A stretch of 64,000 nt of DNA from Microbacterium luteum. GTDB lineage: Bacteria; Actinomycetota; Actinomycetes; Actinomycetales; Microbacteriaceae. Of this stretch, positions 7,988 to 18,568 are shown in pieces (within the stretch, counting starts at the first letter, position 1; each line of letters begins with the position of its first letter). The notes beneath the pieces were generated by a model. The model did no database searches. It was not told where the DNA came from and saw only the letters and a program-made list of their open reading frames with translations. The position numbers were made by a program, and so were the translations under genes. The stretch lies in the NCBI RefSeq assembly GCF_015277875.1, contig NZ_CP063814.1, positions 1,054,001 to 1,118,000 on the forward strand, written 5' to 3'.

Positions 7988-9091
7988 TCATCGCCGGGTC
8001 GACGCGGTCAGGGTGAACTTGGCGTTGCGGGCGATCTGGCGAGTCGGGCCGACGATGCGCTCCAGCGCAGCGCGGTACCCGAGCGAAGAGTTCCACACGG
8101 TCCACAGTTCTCCGCCCGGCGCGAGCACGCGCGCGGCGTCGGCGAACATGAGCGGCGCGATCCTGTCGGTGACGGCTGCGCCCGAGTGGAACGGCGGATT
8201 GAGGGCGATGAGAGATGCCGATCGGTCGGGCTGCGCACCGAGCATGTCATCTCGCACGACCTCGACTCGACCGGCGACGCCGTTGGCGGCGACCGTGGCC
8301 TTCGCGGAGGCCACGGCGATGGCCGACTGATCGGCCGCGATCACCCGGGCATGCGGATGCCGGGTCGCCCAGGAGGCGGCCACGACCCCGGTGCCGCACG
8401 CCATGTCGATGACCGGCCGATGCGTCGGGGCGGGCAGGTGCGCCAGCAGCAGCCGGGTGCCGATGTCGATCGACGTGCCGGCGAACGCCCCGCCGAACGC
8501 GCACGCGGTGATGCCCTCGTGCGTTTCCTGCCGCGGTGTCGGATCCGCGCCGTCGTGTGGGCCTCGCGCGACGAGCACCCGGGACTTCTGTCTCGCGTGG
8601 GTGACGTCCACGCGGCCGAATCGGCGGGCGAGCACGTCGTTCATGGCGACGCTCATGTGCTTGAGGCGTCCGCCGGCGAACACCGTGACGTCGGGAGCGG
8701 CGTGGGCGGCGATGATCCCGGCGATGTCGTCGAGCTGGTCGAGCGAGCGCGGCAGGCGGAGCAGCACCACGCGGGCTCCCCGCACGAGCTCGGCCGTCAG
8801 GGCGAGAGACCGATAGGCGTGCGAGGGGGCGAGGTCGTCGGCGTTGGCGGCGAGCGCCCGCTCCCCGGTGAGCGCATCCTGGTGGACGCGGATGCCGGTG
8901 GCGCCGGCGAGTGCGGCGCCGAGGGTGAGCGCGCCGTAAGCGTCGCCGATCACGCACACGGCGCCGGATTCGGCGTTCTCGCGCGCCGCCGCGGAGTGGT
9001 CGAGGATGAGCCGGTCGGCGGCGTCGACCGCGACCAGTCCCGGGGCCTCGAGGTCGGGGCGCCGCCGCAGGCGATCGAGCTCAGGGTGCAC
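7988..9091 (-). CDS. RsmC/RlmG-like class I SAM-dependent methyltransferase
   Basis: Probably methylates a guanine N2 in ribosomal RNA. The 367-aa protein has the two-domain plan of RsmC/RlmG: a degenerate N-terminal methyltransferase-like half, then an active C-terminal half. The active half has the SAM-binding loop DMACGTGVVAA (about residue 230) and the catalytic N-P-P-F motif in LIALNPPFHSG (about 297-300), the signature of exocyclic amino methylation. The GTG start at 9091 has a -10-like box (TAGCGT on the minus strand, 9103-9098) only 6 nt upstream, so the mRNA may be leaderless. Which rRNA position it modifies cannot be told from sequence alone. It ends 3 bp from the DoxX-like gene, convergently. 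Confidence 0.75.
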   Translation of the reverse strand: MHPELDRLRRRPDLEAPGLVAVDAADRLILDHSAAARENAESGAVCVIGDAYGALTLGAALAGATGIRVHQDALTGERALAANADDLAPSHAYRSLALTAELVRGARVVLLRLPRSLDQLDDIAGIIAAHAAPDVTVFAGGRLKHMSVAMNDVLARRFGRVDVTHARQKSRVLVARGPHDGADPTPRQETHEGITACAFGGAFAGTSIDIGTRLLLAHLPAPTHRPVIDMACGTGVVAASWATRHPHARVIAADQSAIAVASAKATVAANGVAGRVEVVRDDMLGAQPDRSASLIALNPPFHSGAAVTDRIAPLMFADAARVLAPGGELWTVWNSSLGYRAALERIVGPTRQIARNAKFTLTASTRR

Positions 9092-9097
9092 GCTTCC

Positions 9098-9103
9098 ACG
9101 CTA
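9098..9103 (-). promoter_or_regulatory. Predicted -10 box for the RsmC-like gene
   Basis: TAGCGT on the minus strand ends 6 nt before the GTG start at 9091, the spacing expected for a leaderless transcript. Confidence 0.5.
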
Positions 9104-9158
9104 GACCGTGGCGCGTCACCCGCCCGCTTAGGGTGGAGACGACCGATCTGGAGTACTC

Positions 9159-9614
9159 GTGTTCCGCACACCTCTTTCCCTGTTCCGTGTCCTCGCCTTC
9201 GCCGAAGCGGTGTCCTGGACGCTCCTCATCGCAGGACTGATCCTGCGTGCGACGCTCGACCTCCCGATCGCGGTGACGATCGGCGGCGGCATCCACGGAT
9301 TCGTGTTCCTCTCCTACGGCGCCACGGCCGTGCTGGTGGCGATGAACCAGCGATGGCGGATGTGGCCGACGATCGTGGCCGTCGTGAGTGCCGTCATCCC
9401 CTATGCGACCATCCCGACGGAGATCTGGCTGCACCGTGCCGGGCGTCTCGACGGCCCCTGGCGAATCGCGCCCGGCCCCGAGGCGGACCGTTGGTACGAC
9501 CCGCTGATGCGGTGGTTCCTGCGGCGGCCATGGGTGCTCGCGCTGTTCCTCGTGGCGGCGGTTGCCGTCGTCTTCGCCGTTCTCCTGGTCGTCGGCCCGC
9601 CCGGAGGGAAGTGA
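9159..9614 (+). CDS. DUF3817 family membrane protein
   Basis: A 151-aa membrane protein with three or four hydrophobic helices (about 8-30, 38-62, 70-90 and 124-145). The opening FRVLAFAEAVSWTLLIAG and the mid-segment GGGIHGFVFLSYG match the DUF3817 family, which is common in actinobacteria and has no established role. Translation starts at GTG 9159. It stands alone between the divergent methyltransferase and the clp promoter. Confidence 0.75.
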   Translation: MFRTPLSLFRVLAFAEAVSWTLLIAGLILRATLDLPIAVTIGGGIHGFVFLSYGATAVLVAMNQRWRMWPTIVAVVSAVIPYATIPTEIWLHRAGRLDGPWRIAPGPEADRWYDPLMRWFLRRPWVLALFLVAAVAVVFAVLLVVGPPGGK

Positions 9615-9661
9615 GGCGGATCTCGGCGCCTCGGAATAGTCAGCCTCCTCCTGCGTTGAAG

Positions 9662-9694
9662 TTGATAAGTGATCGCTCAACTCTTAAAGTTGAG
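9662..9694 (+). promoter_or_regulatory. Promoter with overlapping palindromic operator upstream of the clpC-like gene
   Basis: A -35 box TTGATA (9662-9667) and a -10 box TAAAGT (9685-9690) are separated by 17 bp. A perfect inverted repeat, CTCAACT-N5-AGTTGAG (9676-9694), covers the -10 box, so a bound repressor would block RNA polymerase. Further AGTTGA/TCAACT units are nearby (9656-9665, 9677-9682). The arms recall but do not equal the HspR site (CTTGAGT-N7-ACTCAAG); control by an HspR-like heat-shock repressor is an inference. Confidence 0.6.
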
Positions 9695-9728
9695 GTCGCT
9701 TGACTCATCTTTGATGCAAGGAGCGGGA

Positions 9729-12269
<2,541 letters not shown>

Positions 12270-12277
12270 TCCGACGC

Positions 12278-12323
12278 GAGCATGCCTCATCCGGCCCCGA
12301 GGGGGAGCGGATGAGGCATGCTC
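12278..12323 (+). terminator. Strong hairpin terminator after the clpC-like gene
   Basis: A perfect 16-bp stem (12278-12293 with 12308-12323) and a 14-nt GC-rich loop, 8 bp after the stop codon. There is no T run after it. It ends just before the next gene's start, so it may also shield that gene. Confidence 0.75.
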
Positions 12324-12328
12324 GTGTC

Positions 12329-12736
12329 ATGAGCCGCGGTCCGATCGAATCCCTGCGATCCGTTGCCCGTTACCTCCTGGCGGCGCTTCTCGTCGCCGCC
12401 GGGGTGTCCCACCTCACGTGGGGGCGGCGCGGCTACCGCATCGTGGTCCCCGACTGGGCGACCAGGCTCCTCCGCACCGACAAGGACATGATCGTCGTCG
12501 CCTCGGGCGCGGCGGAGATCATGCTGGGTGCGGCGCTCATCGCGTTCCCGGCAGACCGCCCCCGCGTCGGTGCGGCGATCGCGGCGTTCTTCGGGGCCGT
12601 TCTGCCCGGCAATGTGCATCAGTGGCGTACCGGGCGATCGGCACCGATGCTCCGCACCGATCGGGCGCGGTTCGCAAGACTGTTCCTGCAGCCGCTCCTC
12701 GTGGCATGGGCGCTCTGGTCGACCGGGCGGCGGTGA
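12329..12736 (+). CDS. DoxX-like integral membrane protein (copy 2)
   Basis: A 135-aa paralogue of the protein at 7595-7984, sharing YLLAALLVAAGVSHLTWGRR, the ASGAAEIMLGAAL helix, PGNVHQWRTG and the C-terminal FLQPLLVAWALW helix. It has four predicted membrane segments; function is unknown. I prefer ATG 12329 to the in-frame ATG 12311, because the latter lies inside the terminator stem of the upstream gene. Its stop codon (12734-12736) overlaps the ribosome binding site of the DNA ligase gene, so the two are probably translated from one mRNA. Confidence 0.72.
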   Translation: MSRGPIESLRSVARYLLAALLVAAGVSHLTWGRRGYRIVVPDWATRLLRTDKDMIVVASGAAEIMLGAALIAFPADRPRVGAAIAAFFGAVLPGNVHQWRTGRSAPMLRTDRARFARLFLQPLLVAWALWSTGRR

Positions 12737-12743
12737 GGTCGCG

Positions 12744-14270
12744 GTGCTGCTGCTCGCCGATGTCGTCGCGACCGCCGACGCCCTGACGGCGACCCGCTCG
12801 CGCTCCACGAAGATCGCCCTCGTGGCCGATCTCCTGCGCCGGGCGGCGGTCGACGATCTGCGCGCCGTCGTCGGCATGCTGATCGCGGCTCCGCGACAGG
12901 GACGCCTCGGGGTCGGATGGCGATCGATCCGCTCGCGCGCCGCGGCACACGCCGAGGTCGCGACGCTCACCGTCGGCGACGTCGATGCGGCCTTCGAACG
13001 GCTCGCGGGCCTCGCCGGAGACGGCGTCGGCGCGCGACGCGCGGCAGAGCTCGACGCTCTCGCCGCCTCGGCCACCGCTGCCGAGTGGGACTTCCTGGTG
13101 CGGGTGATCCTCGGCGAGCTGCGCACCGGTGCCCTGCAGGGAGTCGTCGTCGACGCGATCGCCGTGGCTGCCGATCGGTCGCTCGCGGCGGTGCGGCGTG
13201 CCGCGATGCTCACGGGCGACCTCGGTGAAACGGCCGTGATCGCCCTCTCCGGCAACGCGTCCGACCTCGACGCGGTCGCCCTCGAGGTGGGGCGCCCCGT
13301 GCTGCCGATGCTGGCGGGCACGGCGCAGACGGTGCCGGAGGCGCTGGCAGCGACCGGCCCCGCGGTGGTCGAGTACAAGCTCGACGGCGCGCGCATCCAG
13401 GTGCACCGCCGCGGTGAGGATGTGCGCGTCTACACGCGCGGTCTCGCGGACATCACGCACCGCGTGCCGGAGATCGTCGAGGCGGTCCGTGCGATGCCGG
13501 TGGACGACGCGATCCTCGACGGAGAGACGCTCGCGCTCGACGAGGACGGTGGGCCGCGGCCGTTCCAGGACACGATGGCGCGGTTCGGGTCCGAGGCCGC
13601 GGCGCAGATCGCCCTCCAGCCCTGGTTCTTCGACGTGCTGCGCGTCGACGGACGCGATCTGCTCGACGAGCCGCTCACGACGCGGCGGGACACCCTCGCC
13701 CGCGTGGCCGGGCGCTGGTGCGTCCCCGGCCTCGTCACCGACGACGACGATGCCGCCGTCCGCTTCTCCGAGGAGGCGCTCGCCGCGGGGCACGAAGGCG
13801 TCGTCGTGAAGGCGGCCGGCAGTCTGTACTCCGCCGGGCGGCGGGGCTCGGGCTGGATCAAGGTCAAGCCCGTCATCACCCTCGACCTCGCGGTGCTCGG
13901 GATCGAATGGGGATCGGGTCGCCGTGCCGGGATGCTGTCGAACCTGCACCTGGGTGCGCGCGACGATGACGGGGAGTTCGGTGAGCCGGGCGGGTTCGTC
14001 ATGGTCGGCAAGACCTTCAAAGGGCTGACCGACGACCTGCTGCGGTGGCAGACGACGCACTTCCCGGAGCTTGCGACCGGGGAGGTGCCCGGCGGCATCG
14101 CGGTTCGTCCGGAGACGGTCGTCGAGATCGCGATCGACGGCGTGCAACGCTCGCAGCGCTATACCGGGGGAGTGGCGCTGCGTTTCGCCCGCGTGCGCGG
14201 GTACCGCCCCGACAAGTCGCCCGCCGACACCGACACGATCGCCACGGTCCGCGCACTCCTGCGTGGGTGA
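12744..14270 (+). CDS. ATP-dependent DNA ligase (actinobacterial LigB type)
   Basis: Joins DNA nicks using ATP; an accessory to the NAD-dependent LigA. The 508-aa protein has an alpha-helical DNA-binding N-domain (1-200), the adenylation domain with motif I EYKLDGARIQ (catalytic Lys212), the motif LDGETLALD (about 255), motif IV EGVVVKAAG and motif V WIKVKP, then an OB-fold domain to the end. This full-length three-domain plan matches the LigB family of actinobacteria rather than the short LigC or the LigD ligase domain. The start is GTG 12744, preceded by GTGAGG at 12733-12738. It ends at a bidirectional terminator shared with the convergent sugar ABC locus. Confidence 0.85.
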   Translation: MLLLADVVATADALTATRSRSTKIALVADLLRRAAVDDLRAVVGMLIAAPRQGRLGVGWRSIRSRAAAHAEVATLTVGDVDAAFERLAGLAGDGVGARRAAELDALAASATAAEWDFLVRVILGELRTGALQGVVVDAIAVAADRSLAAVRRAAMLTGDLGETAVIALSGNASDLDAVALEVGRPVLPMLAGTAQTVPEALAATGPAVVEYKLDGARIQVHRRGEDVRVYTRGLADITHRVPEIVEAVRAMPVDDAILDGETLALDEDGGPRPFQDTMARFGSEAAAQIALQPWFFDVLRVDGRDLLDEPLTTRRDTLARVAGRWCVPGLVTDDDDAAVRFSEEALAAGHEGVVVKAAGSLYSAGRRGSGWIKVKPVITLDLAVLGIEWGSGRRAGMLSNLHLGARDDDGEFGEPGGFVMVGKTFKGLTDDLLRWQTTHFPELATGEVPGGIAVRPETVVEIAIDGVQRSQRYTGGVALRFARVRGYRPDKSPADTDTIATVRALLRG

Positions 14271-14273
14271 ACG

Positions 14274-14311
14274 CCTGACGGCGCCGGGGCGATGCCGCCG
14301 GCGCCGTCAGG
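14274..14311. terminator. Bidirectional terminator between DNA ligase and sugar permease
   Basis: A perfect 14-bp stem (14274-14287 with 14298-14311, arm CCTGACGGCGCCGG) and a 10-nt loop, lying between two convergent stop codons. Confidence 0.75.
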
Positions 14312-14326
14312 GAACCGCATCCGGTG

Positions 14327-15598
14327 TCAGGTGCGCACGGTGCCGCCCGAGCGCAGTCTCGACAGCGCGTCCACGGTCGCGGCGAGGATGAGCACCGCGC
14401 CGGTGACGATGAGGTTCAGCCCCGCCGGCATCCGCAGCAGCCCCAGGCCGTTCGCGATCACGGCGATCACGAGCGCGCCGATCGCGGCGTGGGTGAGACG
14501 TCCCTTGCCGCCGAACAGGCTGACGCCGCCGACGACCGCGGCCGCGACGCCGCTGAGCACGATCTCTCGGCCCGCGGCGGCATCCACCGACCCGACCTTC
14601 GAGATGCTGAACAGACCCGAGACCACGGCGAGCGTCGAGCACACGATGAACGCGCTCCACTTGATCACGACGACCTTCACGCCCGCGCGACGGGCGGCCT
14701 CGGCGTTGCCGCCGATGGCGTAGATGTACCGCCCGAACTTGGTGCGGTCGAGCAGGAAGGTGCCGATCCACAGGATCGCCAGCACGATCGGCACGACGAT
14801 CGGCACGCCCTCGACCACGCCCACCGACTGGCCGCGGTTCTGGTTCAGCACCCAGACCACGCCGCCGCCGACGACGGCGATGACGCCGAGCTTGATCCAC
14901 ACAAGCGCGATGGTGCGGTTGGGCACCCCGGCCTTCGTGCGCCGGGTGCGGTCCCAGAACGAGGTTCCGGCCGCGATCGCGAGGATCACCACGAGCATCA
15001 CCCAGCCCGCCCAGACCGGCAGGTTGCCGTTCTGGATGGCGGTGATCTCCGGAATCTGCACGCGGTACAGACCGCCGGATCCGATGATGAACAGGGTCAC
15101 CCCCTGGTAGCCGAGGAACAGACCCAATGTCACGACGAAGGAGGGGATCCCGACTCTCGCGACGAAGAATCCGATGAAGGTTCCGGTCGCAATGCCCGCC
15201 GCGAACGCGATGAGGAGCGCGAGCACCCAATCGACGCCGTGGACGTTCACGAGAACGATGAACAGCGCCATCGTCATGCCGCTGGTGACACCGGCGGACA
15301 GGTCGATCTCGCCGAGGAGCAGCACGAACACCAACGCCATCGCGAGCATCACGAGCGTCGCCGCCTGCGTGATGAGGTTGGCGAAGTTGCGCTCGGTGAG
15401 GAAGAACGGACTCAGGAAGGTGAACAGCAGCGCGAGCACCACGAGACCGCCGATGGCGGGCAGGGCGCCCATGTCGCCGGCGCGCACGCGCTGCCACCAC
15501 GCCATCACCTGGTCGCGGACGGTGCCTTCCTGCCCGCTTCCGATGAGGTCGGACACCGTGCTGGTGTCGGCCGGGACGTTGCTTCCGGGAGTGGTCAT
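14327..15598 (-). CDS. Sugar ABC transporter permease (XylH/RbsC-like)
   Basis: Membrane channel of a carbohydrate ABC importer, 423 aa with about 10-12 hydrophobic helices. The stretch LLLGEIDLSAGVTSGMTMAL, with its conserved D-L-S-x-G core, is characteristic of the BPD_transp_2 family that imports pentoses or related sugars. A long hydrophilic insertion (around residues 210-250, with WDRTRRTKAG) resembles XylH. ATG 15598 overlaps the stop of the ATPase gene (ATGA), so translation is coupled. It is the last gene of the minus-strand run ROK, ATPase 2, binding protein, ATPase 1, permease. Confidence 0.87.
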   Translation of the reverse strand: MTTPGSNVPADTSTVSDLIGSGQEGTVRDQVMAWWQRVRAGDMGALPAIGGLVVLALLFTFLSPFFLTERNFANLITQAATLVMLAMALVFVLLLGEIDLSAGVTSGMTMALFIVLVNVHGVDWVLALLIAFAAGIATGTFIGFFVARVGIPSFVVTLGLFLGYQGVTLFIIGSGGLYRVQIPEITAIQNGNLPVWAGWVMLVVILAIAAGTSFWDRTRRTKAGVPNRTIALVWIKLGVIAVVGGGVVWVLNQNRGQSVGVVEGVPIVVPIVLAILWIGTFLLDRTKFGRYIYAIGGNAEAARRAGVKVVVIKWSAFIVCSTLAVVSGLFSISKVGSVDAAAGREIVLSGVAAAVVGGVSLFGGKGRLTHAAIGALVIAVIANGLGLLRMPAGLNLIVTGAVLILAATVDALSRLRSGGTVRT

Positions 15599-16371
15599 TC
15601 CGCGTCTCCTGCCTCGACGACCGCGGCGTCGCCGCCGTAGGTCTTGCTGCCGGTGATGTAGCCGATCACGTCGTCGTACGTCGTGTCCGCCGTCGGCAGC
15701 TCGGCGACGAGCGTACCGAGATACAGCACGGCGATGTAGTCCGCGACCTTGAAGACGTCGGCGAGGTTGTGGCTGATGATGATGACGGCGACACCCTGCT
15801 CGGCGAGCCGGGTCACGAGGCTGAGCACCTGCGCGGTCTGCGCGACGCCGAGCGCCGCTGTCGGCTCGTCGAGGATCACCACGCGAGCGTTCTTCAGCAC
15901 CGCGCGGGCGATCGCGACGGTCTGACGCTGCCCGCCGGACAGGCTCGAGACGCGCTGGCGCACCGACTTCACCGTTCGCACCGAGAGGGAGCGGAGGGTG
16001 TCCGATGCCTCCCGCTCCATGCGTCCCTCGTCGAAGGTGCCGACCGAGGTCTCCTCGCGTCCGAGGAACATGTTCTGCACGATGTCGAGGTTGTCGCACA
16101 GGGCCAGGTCCTGGTAGACGACTTCGACGCCCAACCGCGACGCTTCACGCGGGTTGTTCAGCTCCACGGTGGAGCCGTCGAAGAGGATGTCGCCGCCGTC
16201 GTACGGCTGCACGCCGGCGAGCCCCTTGATGAGCGTCGACTTGCCGGCTCCGTTGTCGCCGACGAGGGCGGTCACTTTGCCCGGATACGCCTTCAGATTC
16301 ACGCCCTTGAGGACGCTCACGGGACCGAAGCTCTTCTTCACGTCCCGCAGTTCGATGATGGGCACGTCCAC
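15595..16371 (-). CDS. Sugar ABC transporter ATP-binding protein (ATPase 1)
   Basis: A single-NBD ATPase of 258 aa that energises the adjacent permease. Walker A is GDNGAGKST (about 38-46), the Q-loop region is VVYQDLALCDNLDI, the signature is LSGGQRQ, Walker B is VVILDEPTAAL and the H-loop is IIISHN. Only one ATPase domain is present, whereas XylG/RbsA carry two; single-domain versions are common in actinobacterial sugar systems. I favour GTG 16371 because AAAGGAG lies 5 nt before it; a GTG at 16377 would sit directly on that Shine-Dalgarno. A 14-bp hairpin separates it from the binding protein gene. Confidence 0.87.
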   Translation of the reverse strand: MDVPIIELRDVKKSFGPVSVLKGVNLKAYPGKVTALVGDNGAGKSTLIKGLAGVQPYDGGDILFDGSTVELNNPREASRLGVEVVYQDLALCDNLDIVQNMFLGREETSVGTFDEGRMEREASDTLRSLSVRTVKSVRQRVSSLSGGQRQTVAIARAVLKNARVVILDEPTAALGVAQTAQVLSLVTRLAEQGVAVIIISHNLADVFKVADYIAVLYLGTLVAELPTADTTYDDVIGYITGSKTYGGDAAVVEAGDAE

Positions 16372-16427
16372 GCCCACTCCTTTCGCTCGACCACGCTGTC
16401 AGGCGGCGCGGATGCGCCGCGGAGAGC

Positions 16428-16459
16428 GGGGGTCCCTCGCCCGCAGGCGAGGGACCCCC
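16428..16459 (-). terminator. Intra-operon hairpin between binding protein and ATPase 1
   Basis: A perfect 14-bp stem (16428-16441 with 16446-16459, arm GGGGGTCCCTCGCC) and a CGCA tetraloop, 10 bp after the binding-protein stop. Such hairpins commonly stabilise the upstream mRNA or cut read-through, so that the binding protein is made in excess over the membrane parts. Confidence 0.7.
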
Positions 16460-16469
16460 AGGGCATCGA

Positions 16470-17549
16470 TCACTCGACGCCGTACTCCTCGCACTTCTCC
16501 GCGACGTCGCCCGTGCAGATCTCTTCTGCGGACGCGTCGCCCGCGGCGACGACATCCTTGACCTGCTCGGGACCGACCAGCTGCGGGGTCACGGCGATGT
16601 AGGGAGTGCCGTCGTCGAGCTGCTGATCGGCTTCGGGGGCCTCGCCGTTGAGCAGGGCCACCGCCACCTCGACCGCCGCATCGGCCTCGATCTTCACCGG
16701 CTTGTAGACCGTTGCGGTCTGCCATCCGAGAAGGATGTTCTGCAGGCCCGCGACGTTCGCGTCCTGGCCGGAGACCGCGACACCCTCGAGGTTGTTCTTC
16801 TGGAGGATGGTGATGACACCGGCGGCGTTGGTGTCGTTGGCCGCCCAGACGCCGTCCACTTCACCGCCGAGCGAGGTCAGCGCCTGCTCGAAGTTGGTGG
16901 CCGACTTCTCGCCGTCCCAGACCCCGGGAGGCTCGGCGGCGGCGGTGATGCCCGCGCCCTCCATCACCTCGACGGCGCCGGAGCGGAACATCGCCGCGTT
17001 GCCGTCGGCGGGGTCGCCGCCCATGTAGACCACGACCGCCTCGGCGGGGTCCGTGCCCGCCGCTTCGAGTCCGTCCAGGACGGCCTGGCCCTCGAGACGG
17101 CCGACCTCGACGTTGTCGAAGGAGACGTAGTAGTCGGCTCCTTCGATGGGGCGGTCGTAGGCGATGACCGGGATGCCCTCGGCCTGCGCCTGGGCGGTCA
17201 CCGCGGCGCCCGCGCCGTTGTAGTCGACCAGGAGCATGACGCCGCAACCCTGGGTGAGCTGCTGGTCGGCGATCGTGGCGTACTTGGCGGTGTCGCCCTG
17301 GGCGTTCTGGATGTCGACGTCGAAACCGGCGGCCGTCAGACCTTCCTGGAGGTACGTGCGGTCGAAGTTCTCCCAGCGCGGCGACGACGCCGCGTCGGGG
17401 AGGATGACGCAGGCGCGCGTGCCGGCCGCGTCTGTGCCCCCGGTGTCTTCGCCTCCGCCCGTGTCGCCGCCGGAGCTGGAACATCCGGCGAGCAGGACCG
17501 CGGCGGCACCCCCGAGTGCGACCGCGGACAGCAGAGCAGACTTCTTCAT
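16470..17549 (-). CDS. Sugar ABC transporter substrate-binding lipoprotein (XylF-like)
   Basis: Captures the sugar outside the membrane and delivers it to the permease. The 359-aa precursor has a lipoprotein signal peptide with lipobox LLAGC (Cys about residue 22) and a Ser/Gly/Asp-rich linker, then a periplasmic-binding type I fold. Typical stretches are IADQQLTQGCGVMLLVDYNG, IPVIAYDRPI and VWAANDTNAAGV, followed by a hinge and a Cys-containing tail (EEICTGDVAEKCEEY). Two adjacent ATGs exist; the second (17549) has better spacing from AAAGG. The sugar is not identifiable. A palindrome just upstream may be its operator. Confidence 0.87.
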   Translation of the reverse strand: MKKSALLSAVALGGAAAVLLAGCSSSGGDTGGGEDTGGTDAAGTRACVILPDAASSPRWENFDRTYLQEGLTAAGFDVDIQNAQGDTAKYATIADQQLTQGCGVMLLVDYNGAGAAVTAQAQAEGIPVIAYDRPIEGADYYVSFDNVEVGRLEGQAVLDGLEAAGTDPAEAVVVYMGGDPADGNAAMFRSGAVEVMEGAGITAAAEPPGVWDGEKSATNFEQALTSLGGEVDGVWAANDTNAAGVITILQKNNLEGVAVSGQDANVAGLQNILLGWQTATVYKPVKIEADAAVEVAVALLNGEAPEADQQLDDGTPYIAVTPQLVGPEQVKDVVAAGDASAEEICTGDVAEKCEEYGVE

Positions 17550-17590
17550 CATTCGCCTTTCTTCGTTGAACCTGCGACGTCCGAACTCTG

Positions 17591-17602
17591 CTTGAGTTCA
17601 AG
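17591..17602 (-). promoter_or_regulatory. Candidate operator CTTGAGTTCAAG upstream of the sugar ABC genes
   Basis: A 5-2-5 palindrome about 40 bp upstream of the binding-protein start, in the 160-bp gap after ATPase 2. It could be a site for the nearby ROK repressor; this is inference from position and symmetry only. No other gene is visible in 17553-17709. Confidence 0.4.
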
Positions 17603-17709
17603 ACATAAATTGATGATGAAGAATCGGACCCCTTGGCGTCAAGACGTGAACATAACGCTTTCGCAACGCGATGCCGGCCGGCGTGCAGCCACCTTGTCGG
17701 CTCTGACGA

Positions 17710-18549
17710 TCAGAGGCCTCGGCGGCGTTCGCGTTCGCTTCCGGGGCGCAGCGGGACGACATTCTCGGCCGGCTCCGGTGGGGTCGTCGCCGGACCGCTC
17801 CGCGCCCCCGTGATCGCGGAGATGAGGGTCTCGCTGGTGATGTCGGCGACGTCGAAGACGCCGTTGTTCCGCCCGAGTCGCAGCACGAAGACGCGATCGG
17901 CGACGGCCATCACGTCGGCCATGTTGTGGCTGATGAGCACGACGCCGTGGCCGCGCTCCCGCAGCCGCACGATGAGGTTGAGGACCTCCGCCGTCTGCGC
18001 GACGCCGAGCGCAGCGGTGGGCTCGTCGAGGATCACCACACGCGGGTCGCCGATGAGAGAGCGGGCGATCGCGACGGTCTGACGTTGACCGCCCGAGAGC
18101 ATCGCGACCGGCTCGCGCACGGAGGGGAGCCTCGCGGACAGTTCGCGCATGAGCGCCCACGTGCGCTGCTCCATCTCGACCTCGTTCAACGCGGAGCCGT
18201 CGACGATCTCGCGGCCGAGCCAGAGGTTCGCGACCACATCGAGGTTGTCGCACAGCGCGAGGTCCTGGAACACCGTCGCGATGCCGAGGTCGTGCGCGAC
18301 GACGGGGCTGGTGATGTCGACGGCGGCACCGTCGAATTCGACCGACCCGGCGTCCGGTGCGTAGACGCCGGAGAGCACCTTGACGAGTGTCGACTTGCCC
18401 GCGCCGTTGTCGCCCACCAGCGCCACGACCTCGCCCGCGTCGACCCAGAAGTCGACGTCGGTGAGCGCCTTGACCGCCCGAAACCGCTTGCCGATGCCGC
18501 GCATGGTGAGGATGCGCTCGTGCGAGCGGGTCCCGCGGGGATTCGTCAT
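17710..18549 (-). CDS. Sugar ABC transporter ATP-binding protein (ATPase 2)
   Basis: A second single-NBD ATPase in the same locus, 279 aa. It has Walker A GDNGAGKST, LALCDNLDVV, signature LSGGQRQTVAIA, Walker B VVILDEPTAAL and H-loop LISHNMAD, closely parallel to ATPase 1 but with an extra Pro/Arg-rich C-tail (about 255-279). It has no permease of its own nearby. It starts 20 bp after the ROK gene and is probably co-transcribed with it. I chose ATG 18549 because AGGA is 5 nt upstream; ATGs at 18555 and 18564 are in frame. It may pair with the same permease, form a heterodimer with ATPase 1, or serve a distant permease. Confidence 0.85.
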   Translation of the reverse strand: MTNPRGTRSHERILTMRGIGKRFRAVKALTDVDFWVDAGEVVALVGDNGAGKSTLVKVLSGVYAPDAGSVEFDGAAVDITSPVVAHDLGIATVFQDLALCDNLDVVANLWLGREIVDGSALNEVEMEQRTWALMRELSARLPSVREPVAMLSGGQRQTVAIARSLIGDPRVVILDEPTAALGVAQTAEVLNLIVRLRERGHGVVLISHNMADVMAVADRVFVLRLGRNNGVFDVADITSETLISAITGARSGPATTPPEPAENVVPLRPGSERERRRGL

Positions 18550-18568
18550 CGACATCCTCGACATGCTC

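Noticed and set aside
12311..12328. ATG 12311 as start of the second DoxX-like gene
   Set aside because: It lies in the 3' arm of the clpC terminator stem; ATG 12329 is clear of it.
14327..16099. 590-codon version of the sugar permease
   Set aside because: The first 167 codons are a shadow of ATPase 1. The ATGA overlap at 15595-15598 marks the real start.
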